Under the pieces are notes generated by a model, which was not told the DNA's origin, made no database searches, and saw only the letters and a list, made by a program, of their open reading frames with translations. From the NCBI GenBank assembly GCA_016718845.1, contig JADKCK010000007.1, positions 62,001 to 126,000 of the forward strand: a stretch of DNA of 64,000 nucleotides, given 5' to 3'. Below, in pieces: positions 16,679-27,200 of this stretch; position 1 is the first letter of the stretch; each line of letters opens with the position of its first letter. Source of the stretch: Sphingobacteriales bacterium. Its GTDB lineage: Bacteria > Bacteroidota > Bacteroidia > Chitinophagales > UBA2359. The position numbers were made by a program, and so were the translations under genes.

Positions 16679-17740
16679 ATGAAAATAAAAGATATAACTA
16701 CCTATTTAGAAACCATTGCCCCACTCGATTACCAAGAAAGCTACGACAACGCAGGCTTGATTATAGGTAATGCCAATGCCGAGTGCACCAATGCATTACT
16801 GTGTCTCGACTCGACCGAAGAGGTTATTGACGAAGCCATACAACAAGGTTGTAATTTGGTTATTGCTCATCACCCCATTATTTTTGGCGGATTGAAAAAA
16901 ATTACCGGCAAAAACTATGCTGAACGAGCCATTATCAAGGCTATAAAAAACGACATAGCCATCTATGCCATACACACCAACCTCGATAATGTTTATGCTG
17001 GCGTAAACCAAAAAATTTGCGAAAAATTAGGTTTGCAAAACTGCAAAATATTGGCTCCCAAAAATCAGTTACTCCGCAAATTAGCCGTTAGCTGCTCCAT
17101 GGCACACTCCGATATGGTACGCAATGCCCTATTCGAAGCAGGCGCTGGCGATGTAGGCGACTACGACGAAACCAGCTTTAACGTACTAGGTATTAGCACC
17201 TTTGTAGGACAACCCAACGTTAACCAAGGTAGCATGATGGTGCAAGTAATATACCCCATGCACCTCGAAACAAAAATATTGGCAGCACTACATGCCACAC
17301 ACCCCGCCAAACGCCCTACCTACGACATAACAACCATACAAAACGCCTACGAACAAATAGGCTCGGGCATGATTGGCGAACTACCCGAAGATACCTCAAT
17401 AAGCGAGTTTTTGAAAAACTTAAAAACCAGCATGAAAACCGATAGCATACGCTATACCAAACCTACCAAGAAAAAAGTGCGCCGTATTGCCGTTTGTGGC
17501 GGTGCAGGTAGCTTTTTGCTAAACAATGCCATCAGCCAAAAAGCCGATGTATTTATTACCTCCGACTTTAAATACCACCAGTTTTTTGATGCCAACGACC
17601 AAATAACCATCGCCGATATTGGCCATTACGAAAGCGAACAATTTACCACCGAAATTTTACACGACATGTTGTCGAAAAAATTTAGTACCTTTGCACCCGT
17701 TTTAGCCACTACCAACACCAATCCAGTTAAGTATTTATAA
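16679..17740 (+). CDS. Nif3-like dinuclear metal centre hexameric protein, 353 aa
   Basis: NIF3/YbgI family, annotated elsewhere as GTP cyclohydrolase 1 type 2 homolog. Metal-binding motifs are present: AHHPIIFGG (about residues 62-70), HTNLDNVYAG (about 98-107) and, near the C-terminus, GHYESEQ. It is the long form, with an inserted domain of about 100 residues (roughly 125-235) between the two halves. In vivo role is uncertain. The zinc-ribbon protein starts 12 bases later, a gene pair commonly found together in Bacteroidota, so they are likely one operon. A TATCTTTG box at 16618-16625 is a candidate -7 element. Confidence 0.9.
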   Translation: MKIKDITTYLETIAPLDYQESYDNAGLIIGNANAECTNALLCLDSTEEVIDEAIQQGCNLVIAHHPIIFGGLKKITGKNYAERAIIKAIKNDIAIYAIHTNLDNVYAGVNQKICEKLGLQNCKILAPKNQLLRKLAVSCSMAHSDMVRNALFEAGAGDVGDYDETSFNVLGISTFVGQPNVNQGSMMVQVIYPMHLETKILAALHATHPAKRPTYDITTIQNAYEQIGSGMIGELPEDTSISEFLKNLKTSMKTDSIRYTKPTKKKVRRIAVCGGAGSFLLNNAISQKADVFITSDFKYHQFFDANDQITIADIGHYESEQFTTEILHDMLSKKFSTFAPVLATTNTNPVKYL

Positions 17741-17752
17741 TACAACCATAAC

Positions 17753-18523
17753 ATGACCAAGATTAAAGAAATTATCAGTGCCGAAGACAAACTTTTGCAA
17801 CTATACAACTTGCAAAAAATACACTCGAAGATAGACGAACTATCCGTTTTACAAGGCGAACTACCCGAAGAAGTACAAGACCTTGAAGACGAATTGGCAG
17901 GTTTAGAAACTCGAATCGGTAACTTCGAATCCGAAATGGAACACCTATCTGCGCAAGTAGCTAACCATAACGGAAACATCCAAAAAGCAGAAGATTTAAT
18001 TGCTAAGTACGAAAAACAACAAATGAACGTGAAAAATAACCGTGAGTTTGATGCCATTAGCAAAGAAATTGAAATGCAAAACCTAGAAATTGAACTATCC
18101 AAAAAACGTATCCGCGACATTGGACGAGATACAGATGCAAAACGCCAAAACCTTCAAGATGCACAACGCCGCCGCGACCTAAAAAAACGCGACTTGGAGA
18201 TGAAAAAGAAAGAACTGGAAGTTATTACCGCCGAAACCGAAAAAGAACAAGGCGAACTACGCATATTAGCCGACCGAGCTAGCGTAGGCATCGAAGAGCG
18301 CTTGCTAAATGCCTATAACCGTATCAGAAATACCTACCGCAACGGCTTGGCTGTTGTGCTAGTATCGCGCGATGCATGCGGTGGTTGCTTTGGTAAAATA
18401 CCACCACAACGCCAAATAGAAATACGCCAACACAAAAAAATATTGTTGTGCGAACACTGCGGACGAATACTAGTAGACCCGCGTATTGACCCCGAATACG
18501 AAGACGAAATAATAATCGACTAA
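17753..18523 (+). CDS. C4-type zinc-ribbon coiled-coil protein, 256 aa
   Basis: Residues from about 15 to 185 form a long charged coiled coil (heptads with many Glu, Lys and Gln). The C-terminal region carries a four-Cys zinc ribbon: CGGCFG and CEHCGRIL, separated by about 20 residues, preceded by ARG-type helix ERLLNAYNRIRN. Related proteins (CT398/YlzI-like group) are proposed to bind nucleic acid or flagellar/sigma factors in other bacteria; function here is unknown. Co-transcribed with the Nif3 gene. The strong terminator at 18584-18627 follows the stop. Confidence 0.88.
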   Translation: MTKIKEIISAEDKLLQLYNLQKIHSKIDELSVLQGELPEEVQDLEDELAGLETRIGNFESEMEHLSAQVANHNGNIQKAEDLIAKYEKQQMNVKNNREFDAISKEIEMQNLEIELSKKRIRDIGRDTDAKRQNLQDAQRRRDLKKRDLEMKKKELEVITAETEKEQGELRILADRASVGIEERLLNAYNRIRNTYRNGLAVVLVSRDACGGCFGKIPPQRQIEIRQHKKILLCEHCGRILVDPRIDPEYEDEIIID

Positions 18524-18583
18524 AATATGTGGCAGATTGGATTATGCTTTTAATCCAAACAACTAAAAATAACTGCCCAAAAC

Positions 18584-18627
18584 AAAAAACCCGAAAGAAG
18601 TTGTAAAACTTAACTTTCGGGTTTTTG
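18584..18627 (+). terminator. Rho-independent terminator after Nif3/zinc-ribbon operon
   Basis: Arms aaaaacccgaaag (18585-18597) and ctttcgggttttt (18614-18626) pair perfectly, with additional AAGTT/AACTT pairing inside the loop and a U-rich tail on the + strand. Confidence 0.85.
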
Positions 18628-18663
18628 TTTTGTTTTCATTATCCACCTCTATCATTTATTACT

Positions 18664-19641
18664 TTGGCAACCCCCATAGACCAACAAATACGCAACTCGG
18701 CACAGCAAACCATACAAATAGAAGCCGAAGCCATACAACAATTGGCACAATTTATTGATTACGATTTTGTAACCGCCACCCAAACTATTTACCAATGCAA
18801 AGGGCGTTTGGTGGTAACGGGCATTGGCAAAAGCGCCATTATTGCCCAAAAGATAGTAGCAACACTTAACTCAACAGGCACACCCGCCTTGTTTATGCAC
18901 GCCGCCGATGCCATACATGGCGATTTGGGCATGATTACCCCCGCCGATGTGGTACTGTGCATATCAAAAAGTGGCGAAACCCCCGAAATAAAAGTGTTGG
19001 CTCCTTTGGTCAAAAACTTAGGTAGCTGCTTAATTGCTATGGTAGGCAACACGGCATCTTATTTGGCAAATCAGGCACAATTGGTGCTTAACACCACCGT
19101 TTTGCGCGAAGCCTGCCCCAATAACCTTGCCCCAACAAGCAGCACAACAGCACAATTAGTAATGGGCGATGCCTTAGCCGTTGCCCTATTAGAACTGCGC
19201 GGTTTTAGCCCTAGCGATTTCGCACGATTTCATCCCGGCGGAGCCTTAGGCAAACAGTTGTACCTAAAAGTGTCCGACATATACACCCAAAATGCAAGCC
19301 CCGTCGTATTGCTTAGCACCCCACTAAGCAAGGTAATTGTTGAAATGACCACCAAATTGTTAGGCTCAACGGCTGTTGTTGATGCTAATAACAAACTTTT
19401 GGGGATTATTACCGACGGCGACCTGCGCCGAGCCTTAATGCACAACAGTAACCTAAATAACCTAACCGCCGCCAACCTAATGACCCCAAACCCCAAAACT
19501 TTGCTGCCACAAACCCTTGCCATAACCGCATGGGAAACCCTACGCCAACACAAAATTACCCAAATTGTAGTTGCCGACGAGCAAAATAATTACTTAGGCA
19601 TCGTACACATACACAACCTAGCACGCGAAGGGTTTATTTAA
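18664..19641 (+). CDS. kdsD: KpsF/GutQ family arabinose-5-phosphate isomerase, 325 aa
   Basis: Interconverts ribulose 5-phosphate and arabinose 5-phosphate, first step towards KDO for lipopolysaccharide. An N-terminal SIS domain (about 25-180) carries TGIGKSAIIAQKI, the MHAADAIHGDLGM segment and CISKSGETPE. FHPGGALGK marks the family at its C-terminal end, followed by two CBS domains (about 200-320, with STPLSKVI and ITDGDLRRAL). Start set at TTG 18664 because no ATG is available and this gives the usual length; TTG 18625 lies inside the upstream terminator. Confidence 0.9.
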   Translation: MATPIDQQIRNSAQQTIQIEAEAIQQLAQFIDYDFVTATQTIYQCKGRLVVTGIGKSAIIAQKIVATLNSTGTPALFMHAADAIHGDLGMITPADVVLCISKSGETPEIKVLAPLVKNLGSCLIAMVGNTASYLANQAQLVLNTTVLREACPNNLAPTSSTTAQLVMGDALAVALLELRGFSPSDFARFHPGGALGKQLYLKVSDIYTQNASPVVLLSTPLSKVIVEMTTKLLGSTAVVDANNKLLGIITDGDLRRALMHNSNLNNLTAANLMTPNPKTLLPQTLAITAWETLRQHKITQIVVADEQNNYLGIVHIHNLAREGFI

Positions 19642-19724
19642 CTAACCCAAAACTGCTTATGAGCAATTTGGGTACAACACCCATTGGGCTTTAATTTACT
19701 ACATATTTAATCTTAATACAAAGA

Positions 19725-19766
19725 TACGCCAAATTTGCGAGGTTTGCAAATTTGGCGTAAGGTTTT
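19725..19766 (+). terminator. Rho-independent terminator downstream of kdsD
   Basis: A 14-bp perfect stem, tacgccaaatttgc (19725-19738) and gcaaatttggcgta (19746-19759), a 7-base loop and a T7 tail. The rest of 19642-20006 holds no credible gene; a 68-codon ORF there looks random. Confidence 0.85.
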
Positions 19767-20006
19767 TTTGGGGTGGTTATAGGGTGCTTTTACAGTTTTT
19801 AACCCGCCAAGATTATGCTCGTTTTGGTGTTTATTTCGTACAACGAAAAATTGTTGGCGGTGTTGCATTTTTTTGTGGGATTTGAAAGTAGAGTGTTCGT
19901 GTTACCGAAAAAAATCCTTTTTTGCACAAATGTTCGATTACATACATCTGCACAAAAAAATACAATAACCACTAAACAGCATGTTATGTGCCTTTTTATC
20001 TGTTTG

Positions 20007-20420
20007 TTATCGAACGGTTAATGTCCAATTTGTAATTTCTAAATCTTGAATATTTTCGTAATCCTTTTCATTATTTGTTACAAGTGTTAAATTATTTGCT
20101 ATTGTAATCCCAGCAATTAATATATCATAATTGCCGCTGTGCCTGCCAACTTTTTGCAGTTGAGCAAAAATATTTGAAGATATTTCAGATGACATTTCGG
20201 ATGTATCCAATATTTTGTGTTTTGCAATCAATGCTTTTAATTTTGTTATTTGGCTATCTGCATTTTTAGATTTTAATCCGCCAAGAATTTCAATAATTGT
20301 AATTCTGCTAATAAAAACAAATCCAAATTCATTCACGTGATTATCAAAATTTTCAACAACATTTGATTGTCCTTTCATGTAATACGAAAGTATATCGGTA
20401 TCAATTATTACTTGTTTCAT
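20007..20420 (-). CDS. PIN-domain toxin (VapC-like), 137 aa
   Basis: PIN ribonuclease with the four acidic positions of the family: Asp7 in IIDTDILSYY, Glu44 in ITIIEILGGL, Asp99 in GNYDILIAGI, and Asp120 or Glu118 in TNNEKDY. LTLVTNNEKDYENI is a standard VapC C-terminal strand. It starts 3 bases after the stop of a small acidic protein, the presumed antitoxin. Not closely similar to the PIN protein at 4200-4634, so it is an independent system. Confidence 0.88.
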   Translation of the reverse strand: MKQVIIDTDILSYYMKGQSNVVENFDNHVNEFGFVFISRITIIEILGGLKSKNADSQITKLKALIAKHKILDTSEMSSEISSNIFAQLQKVGRHSGNYDILIAGITIANNLTLVTNNEKDYENIQDLEITNWTLTVR

Positions 20421-20423
20421 CGT

Positions 20424-20705
20424 TTATTCAGATAATAAGTGATTTATTTTTGCGCTTAAATTAATGTTATTCCGTTGTCTATTTTGATGTATTTCATCCA
20501 TGAGATTATCCCAATCAAAATCATCATTATCGTCAACATCAAATTTATTATTCATTTCTACATTTTCAATAATGAGGACATTCTCTTTAAACGCATGAAT
20601 TAAAGCGCAAAGTGTTTTCATATAAACGAATGGAATATCGTTTATATCTTGTACAATTTCGTTTATAAACGTTTGTTTGGCTTTATTTACTTTTGTTTCT
20701 AACAT
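20424..20705 (-). CDS. Putative antitoxin partner of PIN toxin, 93 aa
   Basis: Immediately upstream of the PIN toxin on the same strand. The protein is mixed helical with a long acidic segment (VDDNDDFDWDN, about residues 57-67), as expected for a toxin-wrapping tail. The N-terminal part (KAKQTFINEIVQDINDIPFVYMKTL) is not a known DNA-binding domain that I recognise, so the antitoxin family is unclear. The role is assigned from gene order and size. Confidence 0.65.
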   Translation of the reverse strand: MLETKVNKAKQTFINEIVQDINDIPFVYMKTLCALIHAFKENVLIIENVEMNNKFDVDDNDDFDWDNLMDEIHQNRQRNNINLSAKINHLLSE

Positions 20706-20975
20706 AATATTAAATTTCTTTTAAATACAATGAAATAAATCTATTTCTCATTAAATTTATCTTGTTTTATCAATGGCAGATAACAATTGGATGCACGCCC
20801 CCAAAGCCCGTACCCCCACGCTCACTACTAAATTTTGTTGCCTATAACAGCAAGTGCCTTATTTAGAGGCAAATATAAAGCTTTTTGTTCAGATTACGCA
20901 AACTTCGGGAAAAAAATCACACATTTTTTTTCAGGTAATTATACGAGAGTAAAAAACACCTACAAACGCCGCTGT

Positions 20976-21043
20976 TTACAACGGAGACACAGAGAACACA
21001 GAGCCCCCCTACTGTATTTGTATTCTCCGTGTCTCCGTTGTTA
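20976..21043. repeat. Extragenic palindrome
   Basis: Arms acaacggagacac (20978-20990) and gtgtctccgttgt (21029-21041) are perfect, and pairing extends inwards (agagaa/ttctcc) with one mismatch. The type is common in Bacteroidota intergenic DNA. No flanking gene explains it. Confidence 0.7.
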
Positions 21044-21192
21044 TTAATTTGCTGTTGTTATGTGGCATAATGGCATTCCGAAAAATACAAACACCGCTGT
21101 AAGACTTACAGCAGCATTCCCAAAAATACAAACCTCAATATAGCATATTTTTTAATACGTTTATATAGGCTAAAAATCGGGTATTTACACAA

Positions 21193-21230
21193 AAAACTCC
21201 CCTCAAAACTAATGTTTCGAGGGGAGTTTT
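21193..21230 (-). terminator. Terminator of the giant adhesin gene
   Basis: Stem aaaactcccctc (21193-21204) with gaggggagtttt (21219-21230), 24 bases past the minus-strand stop; on the minus strand it ends in a run of T (A6 at 21191-21196 on +). Confidence 0.85.
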
Positions 21231-21253
21231 ATTATTACATCAATTGGTGCGGT

Positions 21254-24200
21254 TTAGCGTCGTAGCTCAATAAAGCCTTGGCTTGTTGCCTCTTTTGCTG
21301 CATTAGGGCTAACACGGAAAATATAGAAATACGTGCCATCGGGTACGGCACTGCCTGTATTCATCCATTCGCCGTTCCATGCGTCGTTGTTGGTGTAGCC
21401 TACTTGGTGGTAAACCATATCGCCCCAGCGGTTATATATCATCAACTCGGGGTTAATTTCTTGTCCTTCGTAGCAGGCTTCCAAATCATCGGCATTGGCA
21501 ATTAGCCAAAGGTCGTTTGTGCCGTCGCTGTTTGGTGTAAAGGTGTTGGCAAATATTAAATCGCAAATTGGCGGATTAACCAACTCTGTTACCGTAACAA
21601 TTACCATAGCAGTGTCGCAAACAGTGGTATCAACGGTTGTTACACATAGCTCGTAATAGAAAGTATCTGCTCCCATAAAGCCTTCGTTTGGCGTGTAAAG
21701 TATAGAGTCACCATTGGCAGTTACAACGGCTGTACCATTGTTGGCATCGTCAATAATAGTAATAACGGTGGTGCCTTCGGGGTAAATGTCGTTGCCTAAT
21801 ACGCCAATAGTTATTGGTGTGTTCATTGGCGTTGATGTGGTATCGTCAATTGCCAATACATCATCATCGGCTATGCTAATGGTAACAATTACGGTGGCGG
21901 TATCGGTCATGCCATTGGCATCTTCTATTACGTAGGTAAAGGTGTCGGTTCCGTAGAAGTCGTCGTTTGGTGTGTAGATGATGATAGAGTCGCCTACAAT
22001 TACGGCTGTTCCATTACTTGGTGCATCGGGTATGGTGATGATGATAGCTGGTGTAGCATCTACCACATCGTTGGCTAACACATCAATAGTTATAGGTGTA
22101 TCTACGGTGGTTGATGTGGCATCATCAATAGCCATTGGACCTTCGGGCATACAAATAACGGTTACGCCTACGGTTAGGGTGTCGCAAGTGCCTAAGCTGT
22201 CGCAAACGGCAATTACAAATTGGTCAACACCGCAGTAGTCGGGGTTAGGTATGTATACCAAACACGAGTCGCTGCCAAGTAGTGGTTCAATGGTTCCGTT
22301 TTCGGGAGCCGTTACAATACTAATGGTGTCTATGGGCAAGCCCGACGATACCAAGAATTCGATACAAAGCGTATCGGGTGTGTCCTCGGGGGTTTCTATC
22401 ACAATGTCGCCTGTAACGGGTGTAATGTTTATGGTAACATAAGCGGTATCGCAAAGTGTTGGTGTGCCGTTATCGCAGATGATGTACGCAAAATAATCTA
22501 CCCCTTCGTAGCCTGTGGGTGGTGTGTAGGTAATGGTTCCGTCTAGGTTTTGGACAACATCGCCTAATGGGTCGGATATAAACGTGATGTTAATATCATC
22601 GCCATTGGGGTCGCTATCGTTGCCTAAAATATCGAAGGTAACTGGCTGATTAACAAAAGTTGTTGCCGCATCATCAACAGCTACTGGCGGGTTGTTTGGT
22701 AAGGTGTCGGTACCTACGCCAATAACTACGGTAGCGGTGTCGCACAAAATGGGGTTGCCATCGTCGCAAATAACATAATGGAACGAGTCGATACCAGCAA
22801 AGCCCGGTGCGGGTGTGTAGCACAATGTTGAGTCGTCTTGTTGTACAACGGTTCCGCCATTGGCAGTGGTATCTTCGTAGAAATTGATAAAGATGATGGT
22901 TCCACCAAATGCGTCAAAGTCGTTATCCAACACATCAATACAAATTTGGGTATCTATTGGTGTTACGGCTACATCGTTTACGGCTACGGGTGCAATATTG
23001 GTTACGGTTTCGGGCAATACATTAACGGTAACAAGGGTGCTGTCGCAGTTGCCTAAGTCGTCGCAGATGGTGTAGGTAAAATAGTCGGTGCCAACAAAAT
23101 CGGTGGCTGGGGTATAAGTTACGGTTACACCATCGGCATCAATACTTACTGTACCGCCGTTTATTGGGGTAGTAACCGCCGTAATGTTTATACCTGTACC
23201 AAAGTCGTTAGCCAATACATCAATAGTTACAGGTGTGTTGATGCTGGTATAGTCAATGTCGGGTTGAGCAATTACCGAGTCTAAGGCAGCCACTATATTT
23301 ATGGTTACATAAGCGGTATCGCACAAAATGGGGTTGCCGTCGTCGCACAATACATACGCAAAGAAATCGGTATAGGTGCTATCGGGTACTGGTGTGTAGG
23401 TTACTGTACCGTCGAAGTTGTTGATTACATCGCCAATTGGGTCGGACAAGAAGGTGATAAACAAGTTATCGCCGTCGGGGTCGGTATCGTTGGCAATTAG
23501 GTCAAAACTTACCGATTCGGTCATGGGTATGGTATATTGGTCGTCAACAGCCAATGGTGGGTTGTTCGACAATTGCCCTAAGCCTACGGTAATTACTACA
23601 CTTGCTTCGTCGCAAAGTTGTGGGGTTCCGTTGTCGCAGATGGTGTACGAGAAGGTTACGGTACCGATAAAGTCGGGAGCAGGAGTAAAGCACAAAGCAC
23701 CTGTTTCGGTGTCGAGTATTACTTCGCCAAACTCGGGTTGGGTGTAATCGGTTAAGGTAATCGCATCGCCACCAAACGAGTCGAAGTCGTTTACCAATAC
23801 ATCTACACAAATAGGTGTGTTGATTTCGGTTTGGGCTACATCATTTACGGCATCGGGAGCTACGTTGGTAACGCTTTCGGGCAGTACCACAACGGTTACT
23901 AAGCTTATGTCGCAGTTGCCGTTGTTGTCGCACACTTCGTATTCAAAGTTGTCGGTACCTACAAAATCGGTAGGTGGCGTATAGGTGATGGTGCTGCCTG
24001 TTATTAGGGCTGTTCCGCCGTTTGTAGGTTGGGTAACAATGCTAGTAATGGTTAGGTTAGTGCCAAAATCGTTTGCCAATACATCAATTTCTACCGGTAT
24101 GTTTATGTTGGTATAATCAATATCTGGTTGAGCATCAACTTCAACAGGTGGCAACTCGCCAACGGTAATGGTTACATAAGCCGTATCGCAAAGTTGCGGG

Positions 24201-27200
24201 ATACCCGTATCGCACACGATATATACAAATTGGTCGTTGCCAATATAGCTCGAGTCGGGTGTGTATACTAAGCAGCTATCTTCGTTTAGTGTTAAAGTAC
24301 CATGTAATGGGTCGGTATAAAGTGTTAGGATAAGGGCATCGCCATCGGGGTCGGTGTCGTTAGCCAATACACAAATTACTATATCGGTGCCTGTTGGTGT
24401 TGTTGCCTCGTCGTTTAGGGCAATAGGTGCATTGTTCAAGCACGAGTCGGTACCTATGCCAATTTGCACATAAGCCGTATCGCACAAACCTTCGCCGTCG
24501 CATACTTGGTAGCTAAACAAATCGCAGCCAATATAATCTTCGTTGGGGGTATAGGTTACGGTTCCGTCGTCGTTAATAGTTACTGTGCCATTAGTTGGTT
24601 GGTCGATGATTTGGGTAACGGTTAAGGTATCGCCGTTGGGGTCAATATCGTTTGCCAATACGTTAATGGTAACAGGGGTGTTAAGCTCGGTTACGCCTGA
24701 GTCGTTGCCTGCAATTGGAGCCAAGTTAGGTGTTCCTTCGGGCAATACATTTACGGCTACTAAAGTTTCGGTGGTATTATCTGCGCAATCGGTTGCTTGA
24801 TAATAGAAGTAATCAACGCCACTAAAGTCGTCATTTGGTGTGTAGATAAGGGTGTTACCGCTATTGCTAAAAGCTACGCTGCCGTTTTCGGGCTGCGAGA
24901 AACCACCGATGCTTGGTGTATAACCGCCGTCGTTGTTCAACACATCAATATCAACTGCTTGTGCTTGGTTGGTATAAGCTATATCGGGTTGTGGGGCGAT
25001 AGGTGCATCAATATTGATATAAACGGTGGCTGTATCGCACAATCCGCCCATAAAAGCTTCGCAAACAATATAGGTAAATGAGTCTATGGTAGCGGGTGCA
25101 TCAACAAATGGCACATAGCCCACAAACGATTGGTCGAGGGCAACAAAAGCTTCGCCATATTGTGGTTGTTCGATAATCATCGACACATACAATTCGTCGC
25201 CGTTTTCGTCTTGGTCGTTGTTCAACACTTCAACTTCAAGTGGGTTGCCTGTTGTACAAACTTGGTCGTCGACAGCCGTTGGACCCATGTTGCCATCGCC
25301 TACGGTAATTACTACATAAGCGGTGTCGCAAAGCGATGGTATGCCATTGTCGCAAATCATGTAGGCAATATAATCAATGCCTTCAAAATCGGGATAAGGA
25401 GCATATAAGATGGTGCTATCGCCACTTACCACTACGGTACCATTTACTGGCTCGCTGATGATGGTAATGGTTAATACATCGCCTGCATCGGGGTCGCTAT
25501 CGTTTGCTAATACGTTGATACTTACTGGCGTGCCTTGTGGTGTTGTTGCCATATCTTCGACGGCAATAGGTGCATGATTAGGGTATTCATCCATACCTAC
25601 GGCTACGCCTACGGTAGCTGTAGAGCATAAAGGTGGTACGCCATTGTCGCAAACGGTGTAGCTAAATGTATCAACGCCCATATAGCCTTCTTCGGGGGTG
25701 TAGGTAATAGTGCCGTCGGCATTAATCACTATGGTTCCGTGGGCGGGTTGTGTAACGGCAGTAACGGTTAAAGTGCCATTTTCGGGGTCGCTATCGTTTG
25801 CCAATACGTTAATGGTTACGGCTGTGTTGATAGGTGTAACTGCTACGTCGTTGTTGGCATTAGGTGCTTGGTTAGGTGCATCTTCGGGCAATACGGTAAT
25901 TGACACTAAAGTTTCGTCGCACTGTCCTAAATCGTTACAAACGGTATAGAAGAAATAATCAGGACCATAAGTACCCTCGGTTGGGGTGTAGGTAATAGTA
26001 CCATCGGCGTTGATAGATAAGGTACCGTGCATGGGTTGCGTAACACTGGTAATGGTTAAATTGGTACCTAAGTCGTTTGCCAATACGTTAATAGTAACGG
26101 GTGTGTTAAATGGTGTTTGCACCACATCGGGTTGAGCATCAACCAAATCGTCGGTAGGTGTTGTTACGGTTACGGTTACGGTTGCTTGGTCGCAGGCGGT
26201 TGTTAGGTTGCAATAATCGCAAACGGTATAAGTAAACACATCTGTACCTAAGTAGCCGGGTTCAGGAACGTAAATTACATCGCCGTTTGTATTTACGGTT
26301 ACTTCGCCATGTGCGGGTTGTGTGTTGATAGTTACCAATACCGAGTCGCTACAAGCGATAAAGTCGTTTGCCAATACATCAAATACACCGGGTAGGTTGT
26401 TTGGCGTACTAAATGCATCATCAACGGCTACTGGTGCGGCGCAACCTACAAACAAATAAATGTAGGTGGTATCGCAAACGCCCGCATCGTTACAAGCCAC
26501 TAAGGTTAGCGTATCGTGACCATTGTAGCCCGGCAAGGCAGTATACTGTATGCAAGTATCGTTTAATAAATTGATACTGCATTGGAAAGTTGTTTGCGAA
26601 TCTACGATGTGTATGCCTTCGGTGCCTTGTATATCGCAGAAGGTAGCACAAATGGTGATAGGTTGCAATGGCTCGGCGCAAATGTATTGCGTGCCATCGC
26701 AGTTACATGCTACATCGATATAAACAGTGGCTAAGTCGCATAAGCCCGATGCGTCGCAAATTTGGTAATCAAATTGGTCGGTACCGCAGAAATTGTTGTT
26801 TGGTTCGTACAAAAATGTTCCGTCTACCAATGTTACCGAACCGTTTGCGGGTTGTGTAAAACTGGTAATAGCAAATGTATCTCCATCGGGGTCGCTATCG
26901 TTGTTTAATACATTGATAGTAACGGGTGTATTTTGTGGGGTGGTGGTGTAATCGTCGATGGCTATAGGTGGATTGTTGGTATTAGTGCCACAACCCGGTA
27001 CAGCTACTTGTATAAGTACAGATACGGTATCGCACTGACCTGCATTGTTGCAGCCATATAAGTACAAGGTATCTGTTTGGTTTACGAAGCCGGGTAGCGG
27101 GGTATATTGTACGCAGTTGTTGCCCAATAATTGTACGCTACAGTGGAAATAGGTATCAAAATCAACGATAACGGCATCGGTTACATTACAAAAATCGATG

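Larger units (their letters stand above)
20706..21253. other. Intergenic region between toxin-antitoxin pair and giant adhesin
   Basis: No gene seen. It contains an extragenic palindrome at 20976-21043 and the terminator of the adhesin gene at 21193-21230; the remainder is AT-rich and featureless. Confidence 0.5.

Noticed and set aside
19815..20021. 68-codon ORF between kdsD and the PIN toxin
   Set aside because: Starts after a terminator without promoter, and its composition looks random.
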